DNA of 64,000 nt, taken from JBAYNW01 sp041678605. Lineage in GTDB: Bacteria; Cyanobacteriota; Vampirovibrionia; Gastranaerophilales; Gastranaerophilaceae. Below, piece by piece: positions 25,783-34,666 of the stretch; positions within the stretch are counted from its first letter, which is position 1; every line of letters starts with the position of its first letter. The notes under the pieces were generated by a model that worked only from the letters and a program-made list of their open reading frames with translations, searched no databases and was not told where the DNA came from. The DNA lies in assembly GCA_041678605.1 (NCBI GenBank), contig JBAYNW010000007.1, forward strand, positions 1 through 64,000, written 5' to 3'. A program made the position numbers and the translations under genes.

Positions 25783-26127
25783 CTAATTGTTGATATAGCT
25801 GTTATCAAGCTTGAACATTGTATAAGTTCCCCGTAAATCTTTAGGTTGAGGCTCAGTTTCGATTTTAGCTGTATATGCTTTTTTAATCTTATCAAGGAAC
25901 TTAAACTCAGCTTTTCCTTTTATTGCCATTTCAAAAGCTCCGATTATTCCGCCTGGAACAAACGCAAAACTGCAAAAAATCATCGGTATGCCAACAATAA
26001 TTCCGATAACCGTTGCACAAAACAAAATCCCGACAAAAAACAGCAATAGCCCTGTTAAAGCTATGCCTAATCCGAAGATTGCTCCGAATATCCTTACTAA
26101 CACGTTGTCAATAGTTTCTTTTCTCAT
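25783..26127 (-). CDS. Small membrane protein with glycine-rich hydrophobic core
   Basis: 114 residues from the ATG at 26127 (AGAGG upstream); a longer frame from 26214 lacks a ribosome site. Two adjacent hydrophobic segments (FGAIFGLGIALTGLLLFFVGILF and GIIVGIPMIFCSFAFVPGGIIG). C-terminal soluble tail of about 40 residues. Unknown function; forms a pair with the gene at 25493. Confidence 0.6.
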   Translation of the reverse strand: MRKETIDNVLVRIFGAIFGLGIALTGLLLFFVGILFCATVIGIIVGIPMIFCSFAFVPGGIIGAFEMAIKGKAEFKFLDKIKKAYTAKIETEPQPKDLRGTYTMFKLDNSYINN

Positions 26128-26300
26128 ATATATAACCTCTTTCAGCACTAAAACGATATACTTCGTATCATAAACTATTTTTTGCAGAAGGCAACCAAAA
26201 CGCAGATATATCAAGAAAAATTAATTTTATATCATCTGCAATGCTGATAGGACAAATAAAATAATTGTTTTCAAGGGCTATCGAAGCCATAATACGAAAC

Positions 26301-26363
26301 TTTTGAGGCTGTAGAGGTATAAAAACTACCACAAGTAATTTTCATGCCACTTAAACGCCATTA
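26301..26363. repeat. Element repeat A, copy 2
   Basis: Matches 23459-23520 in the same orientation (TTTTGAG, GAGGTATAAAAACTACCACA, GCCACTTAAACGCCAT). Just after it GCCACT..AGTGGC can pair (GCCAC 26346 and GTGGC 26371), so here it may form a hairpin at the end of the AbiE operon. Confidence 0.6.
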
Positions 26364-26406
26364 TTACCAGTGGCATTTTTATAAATAAAACTTAAACCAA
26401 AGAAAA

Positions 26407-27372
26407 CTATAATTCTTGCACAAACTTAATAATTTGATTAACCATAATTTGAAAATCAGTTTGCTCTTTATAATAAAGTCCCGATTCATTTTTATATCGG
26501 GCTTCTAAGCGTGCAATTTCTGAAGAATTTGCCGTTAATGCTTCGCAAGTTTTGATGGATTCCAATGTAGAAGGCTCTTTTATCCCATAATATTTTTTTG
26601 AATTAATCGAAATATCTTCCAAGATTTCTTTTATTTCATTCGGACTACTTTTTAAATTCTGAATTTCTTCTAATTTAATAAGGTTGTATAAATCATAATA
26701 ATGCCTTGTTGCTTCAACTATTTTTCCTTTGTTGTATGAATTTTTTATAGCTTCCAACTTTTCTAAAAATATTCTTTCAGGTCCTAAAACTTGCAAGCTA
26801 AAAGGAATAATATCTTCTTTATAATCCAATAATTCAGAAGGAACCTGATTGCCAAAATGTGAAAGAATTGTTGAAGCTACAAACGAGTTCATTTCTTTTT
26901 TCATTGTAGGATATGAACCGCCTCTATATCCGGGCTCAAGCAGAATTTCTCTTTTTATAAATTCAGGAATATCCTTATTATAAAATCCGGCATATTTATA
27001 ATAAAAATTGCCACCGATTACATCTTTTTCAAGATCGGTTGAATTTTCTATGACAAAATCAATTCCGTTAATCGAATCAACAAAGTTTACAAATTCTTTT
27101 AATCTTTTTATCATATCGCTTCGGTGTTTTGACTTTGTTGTTAAAAGAATGTCAATGTCTTCCGAGAACCTTCCAAAGTCCTCAAACCAAATTTTAGATA
27201 AAGAAGTTCCGCCTTTAAAAATAAATTCATTGGCAAATTCTGACGAAGCCAATTCTCTCAAGATTCTTGTAACCCAATAATCTTTTTCAATCACACCAAT
27301 GCTCAAACCCATTTTTTCAGAGGTTTGTTTTAAAAACAAATTAAATTGTTCGTGCTCGTTTAGGTATTTCAT
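26407..27372 (-). CDS. abiEii: AbiEii/AbiGii-type nucleotidyltransferase toxin
   Basis: 321 residues. IEKDYWVTRILREL, then FIFKGGTSLSKIWFED and FSEDIDILL give the GG(S/T)...DxD nucleotidyltransferase motifs of the AbiEii family, and ARYKNESGLYYKEQTDF closes the domain. Such toxins modify tRNA or block growth and act in abortive infection as type IV systems. Its start overlaps the antitoxin gene by 32 bp. Confidence 0.9.
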   Translation of the reverse strand: MKYLNEHEQFNLFLKQTSEKMGLSIGVIEKDYWVTRILRELASSEFANEFIFKGGTSLSKIWFEDFGRFSEDIDILLTTKSKHRSDMIKRLKEFVNFVDSINGIDFVIENSTDLEKDVIGGNFYYKYAGFYNKDIPEFIKREILLEPGYRGGSYPTMKKEMNSFVASTILSHFGNQVPSELLDYKEDIIPFSLQVLGPERIFLEKLEAIKNSYNKGKIVEATRHYYDLYNLIKLEEIQNLKSSPNEIKEILEDISINSKKYYGIKEPSTLESIKTCEALTANSSEIARLEARYKNESGLYYKEQTDFQIMVNQIIKFVQEL

Positions 27373-28087
27373 GACTTCTTCGCTTTATGTTCCATTCCTT
27401 TGCAAATTTTAGCACAGAATCGATATCTAATAAATAGACTGTTCCGGGATTAAGGCTAAGCTTTAATTGAGTTAGCAAAGATTTATTCATGCCTAATTCT
27501 TGCCCTAAAGCCCCCACAATTGCCCTGACTCTGGGTGTTTCTAAAAGAGAAGATTTCCCTAAATCATTAATATTAACTTTACCTGATTTTATTATTTCTT
27601 TAATCTTCAAAAGGGCTTTTTCAGGATAAGTTCCGGGAATATTTTCAATATCGTTCAGAGCATCTAAAACAATTCTTTCAATTTCTGTTCCTGATGTTGG
27701 CTTATTTCTTTGAATAAATTTGATTTTATCATTACTTCTCATCGCTATTGGACTTGCAATAGTTGTTATATTTGAAATTTGTGTTGTTAAACCGATTTTA
27801 TTATAACCGTTAATCCCGCTGACACAGTAAAACACATCTTTTTTAGCCAGTTTTTTAAATACTAAATCCATATCATCATGTGAAACTAAGCCTAAAATTG
27901 TTTTTTGAGGCAAGAAATAATAACCTTTTTGAATCCGTTTTATCGTTCCTTTTTGATTCAACAGACTTAAAGCTTTTGTAACTGAGTCGAAAGGCAAGTC
28001 ATTAAAATCAGGATAACTCCAGATTTTATCCTGATTTTTTTTATTTAATATTTTCTTTTCTACTAATTTTAATATCGATTTTTTCAT
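27341..28087 (-). CDS. abiEi: AbiEi-like antitoxin (DUF6088 type)
   Basis: About 248 residues from the ATG at 28087 (AGGTG upstream). The N-terminal winged helix (KIWSYPDFNDLPFDSVTKALSLLNQKGTIKRIQKGYYFL, spread over three helices and a wing) is typical of AbiEi antitoxins that repress their own operon. The rest fits the AbiEi antitoxin C-terminal domain. First gene of the pair, overlapping the toxin gene. It is the last cargo before the right end of the element, where it may help keep the element by addiction. Confidence 0.85.
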   Translation of the reverse strand: MKKSILKLVEKKILNKKNQDKIWSYPDFNDLPFDSVTKALSLLNQKGTIKRIQKGYYFLPQKTILGLVSHDDMDLVFKKLAKKDVFYCVSGINGYNKIGLTTQISNITTIASPIAMRSNDKIKFIQRNKPTSGTEIERIVLDALNDIENIPGTYPEKALLKIKEIIKSGKVNINDLGKSSLLETPRVRAIVGALGQELGMNKSLLTQLKLSLNPGTVYLLDIDSVLKFAKEWNIKRRSHEIPKRARTI

Positions 28088-28266
28088 AGTTATCACCTGA
28101 TTTTATTATAACCTATATTAATATAAAATTCAAGTTTTTACAAGTATAAATTTGAAATAAAATTTAATTTAAGGCAAAGGAAATAAAAAAGCGTCAAAAA
28201 AAGGTGATTTTTTAGATGTGCCTCAATGTGCTATTTGGTGCTGATTTGTGCCACCTAATGTTATTC

Positions 28267-28291
28267 CTTTATTGGGTACTTTATTGGGTAT
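28267..28291. repeat. Integrase arm-type repeat, right end of element
   Basis: 25 bp identical to 4682-4706, with the TTGGGT pair at 28272-28289. It lies 45 bp inside the right att core. A set of TGTGCC/GTGCT units lies just upstream (28215-28255). Confidence 0.65.
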
Positions 28292-28336
28292 TTTCATAAA
28301 AAAAGAGGATTTCAAAAACCTGAAACCCTCTCTGTG

Positions 28337-28409
<73 letters not shown>

Positions 28410-28415
<6 letters not shown>

Positions 28416-28605
28416 TTATCTTATTTAATTTTCAATTTCTTAATTTCAATTTCTTAAAAACCTTGGATATCCTCGCTTTGCTCGGGCTACGAACAATGGC
28501 AGAGTATCCCGCGTTATCTTATTTAATTTTCAATTTCTTAATTTCAATTTCTTAAAAACATTGGATGTCCTCGCCCTGCTCGGGCTACGAATAACAAAGT
28601 ACTCC
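28410..28605. repeat. Tandem duplication, 98-bp period
   Basis: CCCGCGTTATCTTATTTAAT starts at 28410 (overlapping the first bases of the tRNA-fMet gene) and again at 28508, and the match continues through TCAATTTCTTAAAAA and TCCTCGC..TGCTCGGGCTACGA. Each unit ends in a short CTCGGGCTACG motif that also appears many times at 34100-34540. Confidence 0.75.
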
Positions 28606-28676
28606 ACGCTAAGGTACTTCCAACCACATTATCACACAACAAAATTTTTTTGCAAGTAATTCACCTCCGGTCAGAT

Positions 28677-28715
28677 AGAAACAAAGAGGCGAAAAACTTT
28701 CGCCCCCTTAGTTTC
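28677..28715 (-). terminator. Hairpin terminator after the 28726 gene
   Basis: GGCGAAA/TTTCGCC core extended by imperfect pairing of GAAACAAAGAG with CTTAGTTTC; lies 10 bp past the stop of the minus-strand gene 28726-28938. Confidence 0.6.
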
Positions 28716-28725
28716 AGCTTTAACA

Positions 28726-28938
28726 CTAATTGTACAGCTTGGCTAAATTAGCCAACCTAAGCTGTTTTTGGACAACATTTTCCATGTTAACCCGTATTTC
28801 GTCCAACTCAGCCTGCAGCGTTGCTAAGTCTTTATGAGAAACCTGCGTCACCTGCGGTTTTACCTCAACTTCTACCCAGTCAGCCGAAAACCACGCGTTA
28901 GTAAATCGCTTTTCAAAATCTTTACAAAGGTCTGACAT
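28726..28938 (-). CDS. Unknown small protein
   Basis: 70 residues: MSDLCKDFEKRF, a W-rich piece (AWFSADWVEVEV) and a C-terminal helix (LATLQAELDEIRVNMENVVQ) that may form a coiled coil. It is 9 bp downstream of another small gene and is followed by a terminator, so the two form a small operon. No family recognised. Confidence 0.6.
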   Translation of the reverse strand: MSDLCKDFEKRFTNAWFSADWVEVEVKPQVTQVSHKDLATLQAELDEIRVNMENVVQKQLRLANLAKLYN

Positions 28939-28947
28939 ATAATCACC

Positions 28948-29163
28948 CTAACCCTTCTGAAAACTTACTTTTGAAAACATTGACTTAAGCATATCTAAAA
29001 CATCATAATTCCCGTACTTAAAAGTATACGGCTGGTGCGAATACTCCTGCGAACCAAGCTTTTCCCCCGAAACAGCCAAATAACTGCCGGAATTAAAATC
29101 AAAACTTGTCATCTCCGAATAATCCACCATCATCTCATCAATGTCAAAAAATTTATCTTCCAT
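28948..29163 (-). CDS. Unknown small acidic protein
   Basis: 71 residues, acidic N-terminus (MEDKFFDIDEMMVDYSEMTS) and an aromatic middle (YSHQPYTFKYGNYDVLDML). AAGGGAAG precedes the ATG. Paired with 28726-28938. It is of a type often found as short accessory genes in this lineage; no function can be given. Confidence 0.6.
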   Translation of the reverse strand: MEDKFFDIDEMMVDYSEMTSFDFNSGSYLAVSGEKLGSQEYSHQPYTFKYGNYDVLDMLKSMFSKVSFQKG

Positions 29164-29281
29164 AATACACTTCCCTTTATATACCCTAACCTTTTATCTA
29201 TCGTCATCTAACAAAAATTCTTTAGAGTTTTAAGTCAAAGGTTAATTTTTCGTTACAAAAAAGGACTGTGAGGTAAAGGAA

Positions 29282-29309
29282 GGGCGGATTTGCTTTTGCA
29301 AATCCGCCC
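29282..29309. terminator. Perfect 12-bp GC-rich hairpin
   Basis: GGGCGGATTTGC (29282-29293), TTTT loop, GCAAATCCGCCC (29298-29309). It lies 25 bp past the stop of the pilin-like gene on the minus strand and likely ends its transcript. Confidence 0.75.
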
Positions 29310-29334
29310 CCGGAAATCTATTTTACTAAAAATA

Positions 29335-30141
29335 TCAGTCACATTTTGTTTTGCCGCCCCAGGACAGGTTATTGCAGTGTAAATAATCCATGTTTTCACT
29401 GTAAATCAGCCATGCAGCACAACCAATACCATTTTCGGCACCAGTGCTATTTTTGTTACAATAAGAGCCAAATGTGTACAAGGTTTCTCCTTGCGTTCCT
29501 AATGGAATTATTCCGGATTTTGAAATCCAAAATATAAATAAATCAACCCCGTATTGATTCGGTTTTTTATATCCGTTTATATCCACCCATATATTTCCGC
29601 AAACAGTTTTCAAAGCGGTGGAAGTGCCATTTATATTTGTGCAATTAGGATTGTGAATCAAAGTTGCAATAGTACTCCCGTCAATTAGTTCCGCCTTTGC
29701 AAACCTTGGATCAGAGTAAAAATTAATACCCTGATTATTTTTCAAATCTGTATATGTTTTATTTATCCAACAACCTGTGGCACTGCCACAAATTTTTGTA
29801 ATATTTAGGTACGAGGCTAAAGCATTAAGCATGTTTTCTGCACCTGCTGAACTACACCAAGCTGTCAAATTCCAATTTTCGGGTGTGCCATTTTCCTGAA
29901 CCGCAAGGATATAGGCTTGAGATAGAGTTGAATGAACTTTTTTAACTGCGGCAATAGTTGCTCTTTCTTGTGCGTTTTGCATCAAAGTCGGAATCGTCAT
30001 GGCACAGATTACACCAATTATACCAAGAGTAATTAGAATTTCACTAAGCGTAAAGCCTGCGTGAGAGATAGTTGAATTTTTTGAGACTTGTGTCAACCGT
30101 TGTTTTTTATTTTTAAATCTGCTTATCCAGCTTTTATTCAC
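29335..30141 (-). CDS. Type IV pilin-like / pseudopilin protein
   Basis: 268 residues, GTG start. Prepilin peptidase site G29|F30 followed by TLSEILITLGIIGVICAMTI, with Glu at +5 of the mature protein; a short basic leader precedes. The C-terminal domain has many cysteines (CGSATGC, CTN, CGN, YCNK, CAAW, HCN, KCD) likely forming disulfides. Proteins of this kind are numerous in Gastranaerophilales. They form pilus-like fibres or type II secretion pseudopili. The 5' end overlaps the 18-bp sequence shared with the XRE operator of the element. Confidence 0.85.
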   Translation of the reverse strand: MNKSWISRFKNKKQRLTQVSKNSTISHAGFTLSEILITLGIIGVICAMTIPTLMQNAQERATIAAVKKVHSTLSQAYILAVQENGTPENWNLTAWCSSAGAENMLNALASYLNITKICGSATGCWINKTYTDLKNNQGINFYSDPRFAKAELIDGSTIATLIHNPNCTNINGTSTALKTVCGNIWVDINGYKKPNQYGVDLFIFWISKSGIIPLGTQGETLYTFGSYCNKNSTGAENGIGCAAWLIYSENMDYLHCNNLSWGGKTKCD

Positions 30142-30185
30142 GATATTAATACCTCACTTGTTAATTAATATATCCTATATTGGTA
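30136..30185. promoter_or_regulatory. Candidate XRE operator region shared with the element
   Basis: ATTCACGATATTAATACC (30136-30153) is the exact reverse complement of 24073-24090, and ATTGGTACTAAAG lies at about 30178-30190. The region separates the pilin-like gene from the divergent XRE gene at 30231. Confidence 0.55.
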
Positions 30186-30230
30186 CTAAAGTCAAGATAT
30201 TAACAAAGAAGTATTAGGGAAAAGAAACTT

Positions 30231-30443
30231 ATGAACATCAACGAAAAAATTGCACTAAAAATTAAAGAACTCCGAAAAGAAAAGGGGCTAACGGCCGAGA
30301 AACTTGCATGGTTTTCTGATTTATCAAAGAGCTGTGTTACTTACGCCGAAAAGGCACAAAGGGACATAAAAATATCAACGGTTGAAAGCATTTGCAAAGG
30401 ATTTAATATTTCTGTCGCAGAATTTTTTTCAACATTTAAATAA
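30231..30443 (+). CDS. XRE-family regulator (paralogue of the element regulator)
   Basis: 70 residues, one HTH_XRE domain (IKELRKEKGLTAEKLAWFSD, SCVTYAEKAQRDIKISTVES). Same length and about three-quarters identity with 23794-24006, ending with the same SVAEFFSTFK. It is divergent from the pilin-like gene and probably controls it and itself through the ATTAATACC sites. Confidence 0.9.
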   Translation: MNINEKIALKIKELRKEKGLTAEKLAWFSDLSKSCVTYAEKAQRDIKISTVESICKGFNISVAEFFSTFK

Positions 30444-30606
30444 TTAAAGCCCCCACCGTAGTAGCTTTCTGTCGTTGGGCAAAGATTAATCTATGGTATT
30501 AATATAATGGTTTATAATTAATTTATAAACTATTTGCAATTGAATTTATATAAATTGCAGAGTAGAATTTATATAGGTTTATAACCTGTTTGCAAGGAGT
30601 ATGTAA

Positions 30607-33027
30607 ATGACTGTAAAGGAAGAAAGTCACAGATTTGTTAATTTAGAACAAATTAAAAAAGCAATAGAAATTGAGCGGAAGCATCAATATATTAATATCC
30701 GCGGGAAAAACCAGACTTTTGCCCGCTTTATTAGGGGTGAACTTTTGCAGACTTATAAAAGTTCAAAAAAAAATCCAAAATGGAGGATTTTACTTGAAGC
30801 CTTTGAGCTTTATCCGACAGACTCTATGCCATTGAGGAGAAAAGCTATCGACAGACTGATTGCCGTCATCAATGCCGAAATTAACCCGCCGAAACCGATT
30901 GCAACGGGTGAATTAAAGCCGCCTGCAGAGCTTGATGTCATTTACATCAAAGGCGTTGGGCCAAAAGTCGGCTATATCCTCAATAAACTGGGGATTTACA
31001 CGGCAAATGATTTGCTTTTTTATTTTCCGAGGAGGCACATTGATTATTCAAACAGAACTTTAATCAAAAATCTTAAAGTCGACACGACCACAACAATTTT
31101 CGGCTGTATTAAATCCGTTTCGGCATTTGTGACAAAAAGCAATCTAAGCGTCTTGAAAGTCAAAATTGCGGACGAGTCAGGGAGTTTGGATTTGAGTTTT
31201 TTCTACGCAAGCAGGGGAAACAGGCATATGCTCGAGCGTTACAAGTCGCAGTTTCCTAAAGGTGCCGGAATTATGGTATCAGGGACGGTTAAAGTGAACA
31301 GTTTCGACGGCAGGTTGACGCTTGACAAGCCGCAATATTCAATTATGTCAGGTGATTTTCTTGAGGAAGGAGAAAACTCAAATCTAAATCTCGGCAGAAT
31401 TGTTCCCATTTATCCCTTGAGCGAAAATTTGAGTATAAAAACGCTTCGGAGAGCGATTTTTAATGCAATTGTGATGTACAAAGAAAGCATCCCGACTGTT
31501 TTACCTGAATATTTGATTAAAAAATACAATTTGCTTGAAAAAAAAGATGCCATTGAACAAATCCACTTTCCTAAATCAATGGAAATGCTTGAAAAAGCAC
31601 GATTTTCACTTGTTTTTGAAGAATTGTTCATAATTCAGCTGAAACTTGCACAGCTCCGTGAAGATAATAGAAAAAATAACACGGCAATCCCATTAAAGAT
31701 AAAGGAAAAGGGACTTGTCAAAAAATTTATCAAAAATCTTCCATTTGAATTAACCGACGCCCAAAAACGTGCCGTTGACGATATTTTAAAAGATTTAAAT
31801 TCTACCGAGCCGATGCAGAGACTTCTTCAGGGAGATGTCGGCAGCGGAAAAACCGTTGTTGCAACAATTATGCTACTTGCAGCGGTTGAAAACGGTTATC
31901 AGGGTGCGATTATGGCTCCGACAGAAATTTTGGCCCAACAGCATTACAATAATTTAACTCAGTGGCTTACCCCGATGGGCCTAGGCGTCGGCTTGTTTTT
32001 GGGAAGCAACTCCCAAAAACTTCGGACAAAAATAGAGCGGGATTTGAAAAACGGCCAAACGCATATTGCGGTTGGAACTCACGCACTTATTCAAGAAAAA
32101 GTTGCGTTTGATAATCTCGGTGTGATTGTAATTGACGAACAGCACAGATTTGGCGTGAAACAAAGGACATTGTTGAAAAATAAGGCTCAGAGTCCTCAGA
32201 TGCTTACTATGACGGCAACGCCAATTCCAAGGACGCTTGCACTGACGGTACATGGGGATTTGGATTTGACAATAATTGACGAGTTGCCTAAGGGTCGAAA
32301 ACCGATAAAAACAGCTATTATTACTCAATCGGGGCATAAGTATGCTTACGAACTAATTAAAGATGAAATCGAACAGGGACGTCAGGTTTACGTTGTTTAC
32401 CCGTTAATCGACGAGAGTGAAACGCTTTCGGCGAAAGCGGCGACTATTGAGGCGGAAAATCTTAAGAAAAACATTTACCCTCAATATCGGATAGGACTTT
32501 TGCACGGGAAACTCAAAAATGACGAAAAAGAGCGGGTTATGGACGATTTCAAGAATAAAAAATACGACATTCTTGTGTCAACGACGGTTGTTGAAGTTGG
32601 TGTTGACGTCCCAAACGCCACAGTTATGCTGATTGAAAACGCAGAGCGGTTCGGACTTTCGCAGTTACACCAGCTAAGAGGGCGGGTCGGCAGGAGCGAT
32701 TTGCAGTCTTATTGTATTATTTCAACTTCAACTAAATCGCAGGAAACACGCGAAAGACTGGATATTATGGCACAAACTAATGATGGGTTTATAATTGCCG
32801 AAAAAGATTTGCAGATAAGGGGGCCGGGGGAATTTTTGGGCGTAAGACAGAGCGGATTGCCGGATTTAATCATCTCCGACATTGTGAAAGACGCAAAAAT
32901 TCTGGAAATTGCAAGAAATGAAGCAATAGAATTTGTCAAATGTTACAAACTTGACAAGTTTTTTCAATTAAAGAGTGCTACAGGGCTAAATATGATTAGT
33001 AATTATGATTTGATAAATTCAGGCTGA
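30607..33027 (+). CDS. recG: ATP-dependent DNA helicase RecG
   Basis: 806 residues, longer than the usual 690 because of an N-terminal extension of about 100 residues (RFVNLEQIKKAIEIERKHQY...), a feature of cyanobacterial RecG. The wedge OB domain follows (YIKGVGPKVGYILNKLGIYT, LLFYFPRRHIDY). Helicase motifs: LLQGDVGSGKT (I), APTEILAQQH (Ia), VIDEQHRFGV (II), TMTATPIPRTL (III), VGVDVPNATVM (V), QLRGRVGRS (VI). It remodels stalled forks and Holliday junctions. AAGGAG precedes the ATG. Confidence 0.95.
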   Translation: MTVKEESHRFVNLEQIKKAIEIERKHQYINIRGKNQTFARFIRGELLQTYKSSKKNPKWRILLEAFELYPTDSMPLRRKAIDRLIAVINAEINPPKPIATGELKPPAELDVIYIKGVGPKVGYILNKLGIYTANDLLFYFPRRHIDYSNRTLIKNLKVDTTTTIFGCIKSVSAFVTKSNLSVLKVKIADESGSLDLSFFYASRGNRHMLERYKSQFPKGAGIMVSGTVKVNSFDGRLTLDKPQYSIMSGDFLEEGENSNLNLGRIVPIYPLSENLSIKTLRRAIFNAIVMYKESIPTVLPEYLIKKYNLLEKKDAIEQIHFPKSMEMLEKARFSLVFEELFIIQLKLAQLREDNRKNNTAIPLKIKEKGLVKKFIKNLPFELTDAQKRAVDDILKDLNSTEPMQRLLQGDVGSGKTVVATIMLLAAVENGYQGAIMAPTEILAQQHYNNLTQWLTPMGLGVGLFLGSNSQKLRTKIERDLKNGQTHIAVGTHALIQEKVAFDNLGVIVIDEQHRFGVKQRTLLKNKAQSPQMLTMTATPIPRTLALTVHGDLDLTIIDELPKGRKPIKTAIITQSGHKYAYELIKDEIEQGRQVYVVYPLIDESETLSAKAATIEAENLKKNIYPQYRIGLLHGKLKNDEKERVMDDFKNKKYDILVSTTVVEVGVDVPNATVMLIENAERFGLSQLHQLRGRVGRSDLQSYCIISTSTKSQETRERLDIMAQTNDGFIIAEKDLQIRGPGEFLGVRQSGLPDLIISDIVKDAKILEIARNEAIEFVKCYKLDKFFQLKSATGLNMISNYDLINSG

Positions 33028-33222
33028 TACTAAATTCGGGCAATTTTTTTAAAAACAATTATGATTTTCTTTAAAAAAGTACTTGCATTTTTTTGTTAAT
33101 TAAATTAAGATTAGTTTATATTTATTCAAGAAAATTTAAAAAAATAAATATTTTGTAATAAAATTTATTTATGTTAAGATACTTTTAGGAATTGTTGGCA
33201 CATAAACGTAAGGACTATGATT

Positions 33223-33972
33223 ATGACAGAAAATGCGGAATTGCAAAATGAAATGGATGTTCGTCAGAAAATTTTGGTAGCTGATGACGAAGCTAGTATC
33301 AGAAGGATTCTAGAGACACGTTTAAAAATGGTTGGTTATGATGTTGTTGTTGCAGAAGATGGTGAAGAGGCCGTCAATATGTTTAACAAAACAAATCCCG
33401 ATTTGGTTGTACTGGATGTTATGATGCCTAAGATGGACGGCTATGGAGTAACAAGAGAAATCAGAAGGACTTCAGATGTTCCGATTATCATACTAACTGC
33501 ATTGGGCGATGTTTCAGAAAGAATTACAGGGCTTGAACTTGGAGCCGATGACTATGTCATTAAACCGTTCAGTCCGAAAGAATTGGAAGCTCGTGTTAAA
33601 GCTGTTTTGAGAAGAACAAGCAGCCGTGAAACGGTTGTTCCTACCGGCAAAATCACTAAAAATGTGATTACAACGGGAAATATTAAGATTGATACGGCAA
33701 GACGTCAAGTTTTCAGAAAGAACGAAAGAATTCGTTTGACTGGAATGGAATTTAGCTTGTTGGAATTATTGGTTAATAATTCAGGTCAAGCATATTCAAG
33801 AAACGAAATATTGCAGCATGTTTGGGCATATCCGCCTGATCACAGAATTGACACAAGAGTTGTTGACGTACACATTTCAAGGTTACGCTCAAAATTGGAA
33901 ACTGACCCTGCTAATCCTGAGTTGATACTGACAGCTCGCGGAATCGGATATATGTTCCAAAGAATCAATTAG
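33223..33972 (+). CDS. rpaB: OmpR-type response regulator, RpaB-like
   Basis: 249 residues. REC domain with DD at 21-22, phosphoacceptor D65 (LVVLDVMMPKMDG), T in ILTALGD and K in YVIKPFSPKELEARVKAVLRR; then a Trans_reg_C winged helix (LTGMEFSLLELLVNNSGQAYSR). The sequence reads very like cyanobacterial RpaB/Ycf27, including the RRTSDVPIIILTALGDV stretch. RpaB controls stress and light genes in cyanobacteria; here the role must differ. No histidine kinase is adjacent. AAGGA fits the ATG at 33223 better than 33217. A strong terminator follows. Confidence 0.92.
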   Translation: MTENAELQNEMDVRQKILVADDEASIRRILETRLKMVGYDVVVAEDGEEAVNMFNKTNPDLVVLDVMMPKMDGYGVTREIRRTSDVPIIILTALGDVSERITGLELGADDYVIKPFSPKELEARVKAVLRRTSSRETVVPTGKITKNVITTGNIKIDTARRQVFRKNERIRLTGMEFSLLELLVNNSGQAYSRNEILQHVWAYPPDHRIDTRVVDVHISRLRSKLETDPANPELILTARGIGYMFQRIN

Positions 33973-34017
33973 TTTGTAAAGTAGGTTGGGTTTTCCAACC
34001 CAACGGCAAAAAAAATA

Positions 34018-34059
34018 AAACAAGGCGGCTGTCAAAAGTTTTTGACAGCCGCCTTGTTT
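34018..34059 (+). terminator. Strong terminator after the response regulator
   Basis: 19-bp perfect stem (34018-34036 with 34041-34059), 4-nt loop, A run before and T run at the end of the stem. Confidence 0.95.
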
Positions 34060-34079
34060 GTAATATAATAAAGTTGTAG

Positions 34080-34549
34080 CCGAAGGAACGGGGGAAAAGC
34101 CCTCACTTCGTTCGGGCTATGGCTTGAAAATTAAATATTTTTGCGTGGCTTAAAGCGAAACTTGAGAGATTTTATATCCTCACTTCGTTCGGGCTACGGC
34201 TAAAATTTGAACTTTCTTTACTGTGAATATTTTTAACAGCGGGCGATTTTATATCCTCGCTACGTTAATCGTTGGACTTGACGTTACCGGCTAAGGTGAC
34301 GCTCAGGCTACGGCTAAAATTTGAACTTTTTATTATGAATACTTGTAGTTAGTTGCGAACGCTGTATATTATCCTCACTCCGACGGATGTATCTTGCGGA
34401 GATGATTTTATAAGACACGTTCGGGCTACGGCTAAAATTGAACTTTCTTTACTATGAATATTTTTAACAGCGGGCGATTTTATATCCTCGCTACGTTAAT
34501 CGTTGGACTTGACGTTACCGGCTAAGGTGACGCTCAGGCTACGGCTAAT
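34080..34549. repeat. Interspersed repeats, including a 131-bp direct repeat
   Basis: 34186-34316 and 34418-34548 are nearly identical over 131 bp (one or two changes), containing AACAGCGGGCGATTTTATAT and GACTTGACGTTACCGGC. Shorter pieces of the form CTCACTTCGTTCGGGCTACGGC recur between them (34109, 34180, 34420). The region is 577 bp without a gene, between the response-regulator terminator and tRNA-His. Confidence 0.85.
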
Positions 34550-34626
34550 GGCGGGTGTCGCCAAGGGGTTAAGGCCTCGGTTTGTGGTACCGATATACGT
34601 GGGTTCGAATCCCACCATCCGCCCCA
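34550..34626 (+). tRNA. tRNA-His (GTG)
   Basis: 77 nt. Anticodon loop TTGTGGT, T-loop TTCGAAT, encoded CCA. The extra G at the 5' end (G-1, position 34550) faces C73, the tRNA-His identity pair. Its 3' end is copied twice downstream (34819-34838 and 36053-36070). Confidence 0.97.
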
Positions 34627-34666
34627 TATATAAAAAGGACTATCGAAAGATAGTCCTTTTTATATA
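34627..34666 (+). terminator. Terminator of tRNA-His
   Basis: AAAAAGGACTATC (34632-34644), GAAA tetraloop, GATAGTCCTTTTT (34649-34661), extended by TATA pairs. Confidence 0.9.

Noticed and set aside
34080..34549. CRISPR array in the repeated region before tRNA-His
   Set aside because: The repeats are long (131 bp), few and unevenly spaced, without regular spacers, and no cas gene is in the window.
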